From NCBI GenBank assembly GCA_002337925.1, contig DDHB01000061.1:85601-90699 (forward strand): DNA of 5,099 nucleotides. Direction: 5' to 3'. Below, piece by piece: positions 1-5,099 of this stretch. Position numbers and translations under genes: made by a program. This DNA is from Sporomusaceae bacterium UBA1887. GTDB lineage: Bacteria; Bacillota; Negativicutes; Sporomusales; DSM-15969. Under the pieces are notes generated by a model. That model ran no database searches. It saw nothing but the letters and a program-made list of their open reading frames with translations, and was not told the DNA's origin. Positions within the stretch are counted from its first letter, which is position 1, and the number at the start of each line of letters is the position of its first letter.

Positions 1-654
1 TTGAATCCCGCCCAGCGCCAGCAGGTCAAAGCCGCAATTGTCCGGCGTGATCTGGTTGGATTGGGAGAAATCCTCAGTGCCAGCGGCTTGAGCGCCGATA
101 TGCAGAAGTTCCTCAAAAGTATTCCTGTGCTGCATGGCCGCCAGGAAGTATTTGAGCAGGCCTACAAGATGGCTCCTAATGAGGTCAGCCGGGCAGCGCT
201 CGATAATCTGGCGGATATTTTCCGGCTGTTGACTAGCTATGGTGTACAGGAGCATGTTAATTTTGATTTGGGGCTCATTCGTGATTTTGACTATTATACC
301 GGTATGGTATTTGAAGGCTATACACCGGGCTTAGGTTTCCCGATCTGCGGCGGCGGCAGGTACGACAAAATGCTTGCGGCCTTCGGCAGCGACAGTCCGG
401 CAACCGGCTTTGCTCTCGGCATTGAAAGGGTGCTGCTGGCACTGGAGCGGCAGGGCTTAAGCACACCGCCAGCAGACAAAGACTGTTATGTAGCCTGGCA
501 AGGCAATAGCTTGCCAGAGGCAATTGCAACAGCGAATAAGCTTAGGGCAGAAGGCTGGCGGGTCGAATTGGCACTGGAGGCCGAGAGCCGGGAGGCTGCA
601 GAAATAAACACGAGGCAGCGGTGTTGTACCAAGCTCCATTATATAGGTGGTTAA
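1..654 (+). CDS. hisZ: ATP phosphoribosyltransferase regulatory subunit HisZ, 5'-truncated by the window edge
   Basis: HisZ is a catalytically inactive relative of histidyl-tRNA synthetase that assembles with short-form HisG to make active, histidine-regulated ATP phosphoribosyltransferase in the cytoplasm, the first step of histidine synthesis. The 217 visible residues are the C-terminal half of a protein normally around 390-420 residues long. The reading frame is open from base 1; the TTG there encodes an internal Leu and is not the start. Seen in sequence: the HisRS-like motif RDFDYYTG (visible residues 94-101), the glycine-rich GGGRYD (117-122), and the class II synthetase motif-3-like segment ATGFALGIERV (134-144). 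A short alpha/beta C-terminal domain follows, starting near DCYVAWQG and ending in HYIGG. I read HisZ rather than HisRS because of the FDYYTGMVFEGY form of the motif, the small C-terminal domain and the neighbouring short HisG. It is followed after 5 bases by the HD gene. It is separated from hisG by about 1.6 kb that includes an opposing gene. Confidence 0.93.
   Translation: MNPAQRQQVKAAIVRRDLVGLGEILSASGLSADMQKFLKSIPVLHGRQEVFEQAYKMAPNEVSRAALDNLADIFRLLTSYGVQEHVNFDLGLIRDFDYYTGMVFEGYTPGLGFPICGGGRYDKMLAAFGSDSPATGFALGIERVLLALERQGLSTPPADKDCYVAWQGNSLPEAIATANKLRAEGWRVELALEAESREAAEINTRQRCCTKLHYIGG
645..650 (+). promoter_or_regulatory. Ribosome binding site that fixes the HD gene start
   Basis: AGGTGG lies 9 bases before the ATG at 660, inside the last codons of hisZ. 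It supports initiation at 660 over the in-frame GTG at 621, which has no comparable site upstream and would overlap hisZ by 34 bases. The position suggests translational coupling to hisZ. Confidence 0.7.
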
Positions 655-659
655 CAAAA

Positions 660-1187
660 ATGCTAAAGCGAATCAATCAGGTTGTTAGTGCATTGACGGC
701 AACGATAACCGATGCTGACCGTGATTTTGTCGGTCGCGAGCTTCGTCCGGCAGAGCAGCGGCTTTTCTGGAATATGAATAAGCCAGACCAGCGTCATGCC
801 CTGAATGTGGCATATACGGCGCTGCGTCTGGCAAAAGACCGGACAGATATTGATAAGCCGCTGCTTACCCAATGTGCTTTATTGCACGATGTGGGGAAGG
901 TAAAGGGCGATGTCAGTACGTTTGATAAAATTGCGGCGGTTATTGCTCACAAAATAGCGCCGCACTGGGCGCGAAAATGGGCAAAAGAAGGGCGGGGCAG
1001 CAAAGTTGCTAATTTGCGCCACGCCTTTCATACCTACTTTCATCACGCCGGGCGAAGTGCTGCTTTTCTGAAGCAAATCGGCAGCGGGGCAGCGGTAATT
1101 GCTATTGTAAGCCGCCATCATGACGCACCGGCGTTTCATGATATACCGGAGCTTACTTTACTCAGAGAAGCGGATGAATTGAATTAA
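660..1187 (+). CDS. Small HD-domain metal-dependent phosphohydrolase, substrate unknown
   Basis: This is a 175-residue cytoplasmic protein with no signal peptide or membrane segment. It is essentially a single HD domain. The signature is visible as His46 (in QRHALNVAYTA), the His76-Asp77 doublet (LLHDVGK), His128-His129 (FHHAGRSA), His153-His154 (SRHHDAP) and Asp172 (READELN). These match the H...HD...D metal-ligand pattern of the HD superfamily, whose characterised members hydrolyse phosphomono- or diesters or nucleotides. The substrate cannot be told from sequence. It has no GGDEF or nucleotidyltransferase domain, and no GYP motif of the HD-GYP cyclic di-GMP enzymes. It starts 5 bases after hisZ and is probably co-transcribed with it, although no link between such proteins and histidine synthesis is established as far as I know. 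The last predicted metal ligand is only three residues from the end of the protein. The stop codon overlaps that of the convergent dehydrogenase gene, and no intrinsic terminator follows. Confidence 0.88.
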   Translation: MLKRINQVVSALTATITDADRDFVGRELRPAEQRLFWNMNKPDQRHALNVAYTALRLAKDRTDIDKPLLTQCALLHDVGKVKGDVSTFDKIAAVIAHKIAPHWARKWAKEGRGSKVANLRHAFHTYFHHAGRSAAFLKQIGSGAAVIAIVSRHHDAPAFHDIPELTLLREADELN

Positions 1188-2137
1188 TATCCTTTGGCCT
1201 TATCAACTACATTTTCCATTTCAGCATGCTGGATAAACCGTCCCAGATTGTCGGCAAAGAGTTTCATTGCCCGATCAAGATAAGCTGGTGACAAAGCTGC
1301 TAAATGCGGTGTCAGGATAACGTTCGGCATTGCCCATAAAGAGCTGTCCTTTGACAGGGGTTCGTGATCAAAGACATCAAGTCCGGCTCCCTGAATTAAT
1401 TCCTGTTCAAGAGCTTGAATCAAGTCAGCTTCTTTTACAACAGCGCCACGGGCGATGTTAATAAAATAGGCAGATCGCTTCATTGCTTGAAAATGCTCAA
1501 GGCGGAAAAATCCATTTGTTTCTTCAGTCAGGGGTAAGGCTGCCACTACAAAATCAGCTTCTGCAAGCATCTCATAGATACGGTCGGGAGTATATAATTC
1601 ATCAACAAAGATTTCCGTTGTTATTTCCCGCTTAACAGCGATTACGTTCATGCCCAGGCCTTTGGCTTTTTTAGCAATTGTCCGGCCAATACTGCCAAGC
1701 CCAACAATGGCAATGGTTTTGTCCTGAATTTCCTCGGTGGGAACACGCTTCCAGATCTTTTGCTGCTGCTGGCGGATTAAAAGGTTCAGCCCTCTTGTGA
1801 AAGCCAGCATAAGACTTAAAACATGTTCTGCAACCGGAATGCCATGAATCCCTTTGGAATTGGTTAAAATAGTATCACTTGCCTGCATGTCGGGAAAATT
1901 TAATTTTTCTACACCGGCGCTTAGTGCATGTACCCATTTTAGTTTGGGAGCATTTTGAAAAAGGGTGCGAATATCCATCCAGCCCCAGGTGATCAGAATA
2001 TCGGCGTCACCAATGTGCTGTCTGGCGTCCTCCAGATTAGTAGTGTGAATAACGGTATCGGGTGCAACATTATTAATTTTTTCAATATGCCGGTCAGCTA
2101 ATGGATTAAGTACTAAAATGTTGAGTGCGGGTGCCAT
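1184..2137 (-). CDS. D-isomer-specific 2-hydroxyacid dehydrogenase family protein
   Basis: This is a 317-residue cytoplasmic NAD(P)-dependent oxidoreductase that interconverts a 2-oxoacid and a D-2-hydroxyacid. The length is normal for the family (about 310-340). Domains in order: N-terminal half of the substrate domain with the loop ALSAGVEKL (71-79), the Rossmann fold with GLGSIG (146-151), then the catalytic triad Arg230 (FINIARG), Glu259 (DVFDHEPL) and His278 (LTPHLAA). All key residues are present, so the enzyme should be active. At the end of the second Rossmann strand, where NAD-specific members usually carry an acidic residue, the sequence reads VIAVKRE (Lys169, Arg170). This hints at NADP(H) use, as in glyoxylate/hydroxypyruvate reductases. 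The actual substrate (phosphoglycerate, glyoxylate, hydroxypyruvate, lactate or other) is not decidable. The ATG start is backed by AAGGGGG six bases upstream (complement of 2144-2150). I see no convincing -35/-10 pair for it. It points away from hisG, and its 3' end overlaps the HD gene by 4 bases. Confidence 0.9.
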   Translation of the reverse strand: MAPALNILVLNPLADRHIEKINNVAPDTVIHTTNLEDARQHIGDADILITWGWMDIRTLFQNAPKLKWVHALSAGVEKLNFPDMQASDTILTNSKGIHGIPVAEHVLSLMLAFTRGLNLLIRQQQQKIWKRVPTEEIQDKTIAIVGLGSIGRTIAKKAKGLGMNVIAVKREITTEIFVDELYTPDRIYEMLAEADFVVAALPLTEETNGFFRLEHFQAMKRSAYFINIARGAVVKEADLIQALEQELIQGAGLDVFDHEPLSKDSSLWAMPNVILTPHLAALSPAYLDRAMKLFADNLGRFIQHAEMENVVDKAKGY

Positions 2138-2162
2138 AGTGAACCCCCTTTATGTTATTGGT

Positions 2163-2179
2163 AGTATTCTCCAAATACT
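2163..2179. repeat. Short inverted repeat upstream of the dehydrogenase gene
   Basis: AGTATT (2163-2168) and AATACT (2174-2179) are perfect inverted 6-base arms around a 5-base centre, 26-42 bases upstream of the dehydrogenase start. It may be a weak operator or chance in an AT-rich region. It overlaps the first copy of the direct repeat listed separately. Confidence 0.3.
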
Positions 2180-2196
2180 TCTACATATTCACCAAA
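2165..2196. repeat. Direct repeat of TATTC(T/A)CCAAA, two copies 21 bases apart
   Basis: TATTCTCCAAA (2165-2175) and TATTCACCAAA (2186-2196) match at 10 of 11 positions. Their start-to-start distance is 21 bases, two turns of the DNA helix, which would put both copies on the same face. They lie between the dehydrogenase start and the his promoter, so they could be binding sites for a regulator of either gene. No regulator can be named. Confidence 0.35.
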
Positions 2197-2212
2197 AATC
2201 CTACAAGAGTAA

Positions 2213-2241
2213 TTGACCTTTCTTTTTAAAGATGATAATAT
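2213..2241 (+). promoter_or_regulatory. Predicted sigma-A-type promoter of the hisGDC operon
   Basis: The -35 box TTGACC (2213-2218, five of six consensus bases) and the -10 box TAATAT (2236-2241, four of six) are 17 bases apart. A TG at 2233-2234, one base before the -10 box, makes it an extended -10. GATAAT at 2234-2239 is an alternative -10 with a shorter 15-base spacer. Transcription would start near 2248, giving a leader of about 50 bases before hisG. The -10 box directly abuts the inverted repeat that begins at 2242. Confidence 0.65.
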
Positions 2242-2255
2242 ATTAACATGTTAAT
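2242..2255. promoter_or_regulatory. Perfect 14-base palindrome at the his transcription start, candidate operator
   Basis: ATTAACATGTTAAT is identical to its own reverse complement. It begins immediately after the predicted -10 box and spans the expected transcription start, which is where a repressor would block RNA polymerase. Its core TTAACATGTTAA recurs in altered form 16 bases downstream. The binding protein is unknown. A TrpR-like HisR/YerC-family repressor, proposed as a histidine regulator in Firmicutes, is one candidate, but I cannot confirm that its consensus matches. Confidence 0.5.
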
Positions 2256-2273
2256 CCTTTAATGTGTTAAAGG
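2256..2273. promoter_or_regulatory. Second TTAA-N4-TTAA inverted repeat in the his leader
   Basis: CCTTTAA (2256-2262) and TTAAAGG (2267-2273) are perfect 7-base arms around TGTG. The core TTAATGTGTTAA (2259-2270) matches the upstream core TTAACATGTTAA at 10 of 12 positions, and the two centres are 16 bases apart. It could be a second operator half-site or a small hairpin near the 5' end of the his mRNA. It lacks a following T-run and is not a terminator. Confidence 0.45.
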
Positions 2274-2297
2274 AAATAAAATCACAGGAGCGAAGCT

Positions 2298-2963
2298 ATG
2301 ACTTCCAGTGATATGAATTACTTAACAATTGCTTTACCGAAAGGTAAATTGTTTGATCTCTCCGCTAACATGCTGGCCCGGGTAGGGTTTTCAGCCGAAG
2401 GACTCAGTGAAAACTCGCGCAAGCTGGTTATTACTAATGAAGCAGCCAAAATTCGCTTTATTATCACAAAAACGCAGGACCTGCCTACGTATGTTGAGTA
2501 TGGTGCTGCTGATATCGGTATTATTGGCAAAGATGTTTTGCTAGAAGAAAATAAAGATATTTATGAACTGCTGGATTTGAAGTATGGCTTCTGCCGCTTG
2601 ATGGCGGCTGTTCCCCAAAGTCTGCTGCAGGACAAAATGAGTGACTATGCTCACATGCGGGTGGCAACAAAATATCCCCGGGTTGCTGAAAAGTACTTTC
2701 ACAGCCTAGGTATCCAAATGGAGATTATCAAGCTTAACGGTTCTATTGAACTGGCCCCGATGGTAGGTTTGGCTGAGCTGATTGTCGATATTGTTGAGAC
2801 CGGCAGAACTCTTAAAGAAAACAATCTGATAGAAGTGGCTAGCATTCATCCGGCTACTGCCCGGCTAATTGCCAACCGGGTCAGCTTTAAAATGAAATTT
2901 GACCGCATTCATCAATTGAGTGAGGACTTAAGGAGCCTGTTGGAAAGCGAGGCTAAACAATGA
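2298..2963 (+). CDS. hisG: ATP phosphoribosyltransferase catalytic subunit, short form
   Basis: HisG condenses ATP with PRPP to phosphoribosyl-ATP and pyrophosphate, the committed step of histidine synthesis. At 221 residues it is the short form (usually about 200-220), which lacks the C-terminal histidine-binding ACT-like domain of the long form and depends on HisZ for activity and feedback. Seen in sequence: N-terminal LTIALPKGKLFD (9-20), YVEYGAADIGIIGKDVLLEE (65-84), VATKYP (122-127), LNGSIELAP (146-154), and the PRPP-binding loop within VDIVETGRTL (163-172). AGGAG at 2286-2290, 7 bases before the ATG, supports this start; a second ATG five codons in is less well placed. It is the first gene after the predicted promoter and the operator-like repeats. 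Its stop overlaps the hisD start as ATGA. Its partner hisZ lies upstream beyond the opposing dehydrogenase gene. Confidence 0.97.
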   Translation: MTSSDMNYLTIALPKGKLFDLSANMLARVGFSAEGLSENSRKLVITNEAAKIRFIITKTQDLPTYVEYGAADIGIIGKDVLLEENKDIYELLDLKYGFCRLMAAVPQSLLQDKMSDYAHMRVATKYPRVAEKYFHSLGIQMEIIKLNGSIELAPMVGLAELIVDIVETGRTLKENNLIEVASIHPATARLIANRVSFKMKFDRIHQLSEDLRSLLESEAKQ

Positions 2964-4309
2964 AACGATTGATCATGAAAGAGCTGACTGCTCTTGAACG
3001 CAAGCAAATTCTGGTTAAACCCAGCTTCGATCATGTTAATCTGGGAGAAGGAGCCAAGGCCCGCATTCGTCAGGTCTTTGGCAAGGAATTAACTGCTGCC
3101 CAGGTAGTAGATACGATTGTGGGCGCTGTGCGTGAGCGGGGGGATGAGGCGGTTCTCCAATATACGCAAATGATCGACGGTGCTAATGTGACAGCAGAAA
3201 CTATGGAGGTTCAAGCCGGGGAAATAGATGCTGCCTATACATTGGTCGACAGCGAAACCCTGGCAGCCATCCGGCAGGCGGCTGCAAATGTACGGCGTTT
3301 TCACGCAGAGCAATTGCCGAAATCGTGGTTTACGGAACGGGAGCACGGCTCGCTGTTAGGACAAAAGTGTATTCCTCTGGAACGAGTGGGCATTTATGTT
3401 CCCGGCGGGACGGCAACTTATCCGTCATCGGTTATTATGAATGCAATTCCCGCTTCGGTAGCAGGGGTGCAGGAAATTATCATGGTAGTCCCTCCGGCTA
3501 AAGATGGTTCTGTGAATCCTTATGTATTGGTTGCCGCGCGGGAGTCCGGTGTATCGCGGATTTTTAAAATTGGCGGTGCTCAGGCGATTGCCGCTCTGGC
3601 CTTTGGCACGGAGCTAGTACCCAAGGTGGATAAAATTACCGGTCCCGGCAATATTTTTGTTACTCTGGCTAAAAAAGCTGTTTATGGGTATTGTGATATT
3701 GATATGCTGGCCGGCCCCAGCGAAATTCTCATCGTCGCTGATCAAACAGCAGACAAACGCTACATTGCCGCCGATATGCTCAGTCAGGCAGAGCATGATG
3801 TGCTGGCATCGAGTATTTTAATTACCGACAGTGCCGACCTGGCAGCAGCTGTGGAGGAAGAACTTGCCAGTCAGCTGGCTAAGCTTCCCCGCAGAGAAAT
3901 TGCCGAACAGGCGCTGCAGCAAAACGGACTGATTCTGGTGACGGAAACAATCTTAGAGGCAATGGAGCTGGCTAATTTGTCGGCACCGGAGCATTTGGAA
4001 ATTCTTACGGCTGATCCCTTTGGATTGCTGCCTTATGTGAAGCATGCAGGAGCTGTTTTCTTAGGACCCTGGTCACCGGAGCCGTTAGGGGATTATTTGG
4101 CTGGTCCCAACCATGTATTGCCTACAGGTGGTACTGCCCGCTTTTATTCGGTTTTAAATGTGGAAACCTTTATGAAAAAAACAAGCATTATTGCATACAG
4201 CCAGCAGGCTTTACTGGCCGCCAGCAATCAGGTTATCCGTCTTGCTGAGGCCGAAGGACTGGAGGCTCATGCAAATGCTATTCGCGTCAGGAGGGAAAGC
4301 AAATGCTGA
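2960..4309 (+). CDS. hisD: Histidinol dehydrogenase
   Basis: HisD is a zinc enzyme that carries out the final two NAD-dependent oxidations, L-histidinol to histidinal to L-histidine. The 449 residues compare with a usual length of about 430; the extra residues include a short N-terminal extension. The family signature is visible around ITGPGNIFVTLAKKAV and IDMLAGPSEILIVAD. By position relative to the E. coli enzyme, the zinc ligands are Gln276 and His279 (SQAEHD), Asp378 (GDYLAGPNHVLPT) and His437 (GLEAHANAIR). The catalytic pair is Glu344-His345 (SAPEHLE). All are intact, so the enzyme should be functional. GAGG at 2949-2952 sits 7 bases before the ATG that overlaps the hisG stop by 4 bases; a second in-frame ATG at 2975 is a possible alternative start. 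It overlaps hisC by 7 bases, so hisG, hisD and hisC look translationally coupled. Confidence 0.97.
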   Translation: MKRLIMKELTALERKQILVKPSFDHVNLGEGAKARIRQVFGKELTAAQVVDTIVGAVRERGDEAVLQYTQMIDGANVTAETMEVQAGEIDAAYTLVDSETLAAIRQAAANVRRFHAEQLPKSWFTEREHGSLLGQKCIPLERVGIYVPGGTATYPSSVIMNAIPASVAGVQEIIMVVPPAKDGSVNPYVLVAARESGVSRIFKIGGAQAIAALAFGTELVPKVDKITGPGNIFVTLAKKAVYGYCDIDMLAGPSEILIVADQTADKRYIAADMLSQAEHDVLASSILITDSADLAAAVEEELASQLAKLPRREIAEQALQQNGLILVTETILEAMELANLSAPEHLEILTADPFGLLPYVKHAGAVFLGPWSPEPLGDYLAGPNHVLPTGGTARFYSVLNVETFMKKTSIIAYSQQALLAASNQVIRLAEAEGLEAHANAIRVRRESKC

Positions 4310-5099
4310 TTAGACCCGGCTTAGATCAACTCAAGCCTTATTCGGTTGACGAAACAGAGTTTCCCATTCGTCTCGATGCCAACGAAAGGGCCACCAATTT
4401 ACCGGCTGCTGTTCTGAAGGATGTTATCGCCCGGATAAGTGAGCTGGCCTTTAACCGCTACCCGGATATCGGGATTGTCGGGCTTCGTGATAAAATTGCC
4501 AAAGCAATGAATCTATCCCGTGAAAGCGTGGTTATCGGTAATGGCTCAAGCGAACTGCTGGCTGCACTGTGCTATGCCTTTGGCGGAGTGGGGCGGAGCA
4601 TTGTTTTTCCGACTCCTTCATTTTCCATGTACGGCATTTACACCAAGCTGGCTGACAGCCAGGCGGTACCGGTTCAGCTTAAGGCAGATTACTCCTTGTC
4701 TGCCGAAGAAGTGCTGGCTGCTGCAGCCGCGAGTTCAGCAAGCCTGATTCTACTGTGTAATCCGAATAATCCAACCGGCAATGCAATCCCCATGGAAACA
4801 ATTGAAGCAATTGTCGCGGGGGTGGAGTGCCCTGTTGTGGTAGATGAAGCCTATTATGAATTTCACGGGCATTCGGCAATCGGACTGCTTAGTAAATACT
4901 CCAATCTCATCATAACCCGGACGTTTTCCAAGGCCTATGGCTTAGCCTCTGCCCGCGTAGGCTATTTGCTTGCTGATCCGCAGCTTACAACCATTCTTGG
5001 CAAGGCGTTAATGCCTTACCATGTGAATGCCTTGTCGCTGGCAGCCGCAGAAGTGGTCTATGACCGGCGCAAAGCGTTTGAACCCGATATTGATTTGGC
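4303..5099 (+). CDS. hisC: Histidinol-phosphate aminotransferase, 3' end beyond the window
   Basis: HisC is a PLP-dependent fold-type I aminotransferase that converts imidazole-acetol phosphate and glutamate to L-histidinol phosphate and 2-oxoglutarate. The visible 265 codons, from MLIRPGLDQLKPY, run open to the window edge; the family is usually about 350-370 residues, so roughly a quarter is missing. Landmarks: LDANERATNLP near residues 24-34, NRYPD, GNGSSELL (PLP phosphate region), NPNNPTG (153-159), VDEAYYEF with Asp181 and Tyr184 near the PLP ring, and TFSKAYGLASARVGY with Schiff-base Lys210. The ATG has a strong AGGAGG (4289-4294) 8 bases upstream and overlaps the hisD stop by 7 bases. 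Its place after hisD fits one his operon. Related class I/II aminotransferases share many motifs, but context and the N-terminus make HisC the clear choice. Confidence 0.95.
   Translation, partial: MLIRPGLDQLKPYSVDETEFPIRLDANERATNLPAAVLKDVIARISELAFNRYPDIGIVGLRDKIAKAMNLSRESVVIGNGSSELLAALCYAFGGVGRSIVFPTPSFSMYGIYTKLADSQAVPVQLKADYSLSAEEVLAAAAASSASLILLCNPNNPTGNAIPMETIEAIVAGVECPVVVDEAYYEFHGHSAIGLLSKYSNLIITRTFSKAYGLASARVGYLLADPQLTTILGKALMPYHVNALSLAAAEVVYDRRKAFEPDIDL

Noticed and set aside
1..3. TTG at the first base as the hisZ start
   Set aside because: The protein is already in mid-domain there and is only about half the family length, so the gene is simply cut by the window edge.
595..654. A possible frameshift at the hisZ 3' end (unusual INTRQRCCTKLHYIGG tail)
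   Set aside because: The pattern still fits the usual helix-then-strand ending of HisZ proteins, and the stop is followed at once by a good ribosome site and the next gene.
275..657. Minus-strand open frames across the hisZ 3' half
   Set aside because: They are antisense to conserved HisZ motifs, and their Cys/Arg/Leu/Pro-rich translations resemble no protein family.
621..659. A GTG start for the HD protein that would add 13 residues and overlap hisZ
   Set aside because: The added residues do not resemble the start of an HD protein, no ribosome site precedes 621, and AGGTGG is well placed before the ATG at 660.
1140..1250. An intrinsic terminator between the convergent genes
   Set aside because: No stable GC-rich stem followed by a T-run is visible on either strand around the shared stop codons.
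2178..2206. A minus-strand promoter for the dehydrogenase (TTGTAG, 17 bases, TAGAAG)
   Set aside because: Only three of six and four of six bases match consensus, which is expected by chance in an AT-rich region.
2248..2297. A his leader peptide, T-box or riboswitch controlling hisG
   Set aside because: The predicted leader is only about 50 bases, has no run of His codons, no T-box sequence and no terminator hairpin with a T-run.
4520..4879. Short open frames on both strands inside hisC
   Set aside because: They lie in other frames of a clearly coding hisC, have low-complexity, Leu/Arg/Cys-rich translations and lack ribosome sites.

Overview
The window is a stretch of bacterial chromosome carrying part of a histidine-biosynthesis locus. 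It most resembles a Firmicute, and I favour a Negativicutes (Sporomusa/Pelosinus-like) organism. The grounds are a short-form HisG with a separate HisZ, strong AGGAGG-type ribosome sites, roughly 45-55% G+C, and the look of the proteins. That placement is inference from pattern recognition, not a search result.

Layout. (1) Bases 1-654, plus strand: the 3' half of hisZ, the regulatory subunit of ATP phosphoribosyltransferase; its 5' part lies outside the window. (2) Bases 660-1187, plus strand: a small HD-domain metal-dependent phosphohydrolase of unknown substrate, starting 5 bases after the hisZ stop and probably translated with it. (3) Bases 1184-2137, minus strand: a D-2-hydroxyacid dehydrogenase that converges on the HD gene so tightly that both stop codons share one TTAA. 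(4) Bases 2138-2297: a 160-base divergent intergenic region. It holds a good sigma-A-type promoter with an extended -10 for the genes to the right, followed by two tandem TTAA-N4-TTAA inverted repeats over the predicted transcription start. A near-identical direct repeat lies on the dehydrogenase side. (5) Bases 2298-5099, plus strand: hisG, hisD and the first three quarters of hisC, overlapping by 4 and 7 bases as one translationally coupled operon that continues beyond the window.

How the genes work together. HisG and HisZ form the first enzyme of the pathway (ATP + PRPP to phosphoribosyl-ATP). HisC makes histidinol phosphate from imidazole-acetol phosphate, and HisD performs the last two oxidations, from histidinol to histidine. 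The unusual part is that hisZ, whose product is needed by short-form HisG, sits upstream of an oppositely oriented gene. It therefore cannot be expressed from the hisG promoter. The HD protein and the dehydrogenase have no known role in histidine synthesis.

I found no RNA genes, mobile elements, CRISPR arrays or convincing intrinsic terminators. Nothing here amounts to a clearly new system. The points most worth a second look are the tandem operator-like boxes and the hisZ-HD pairing.
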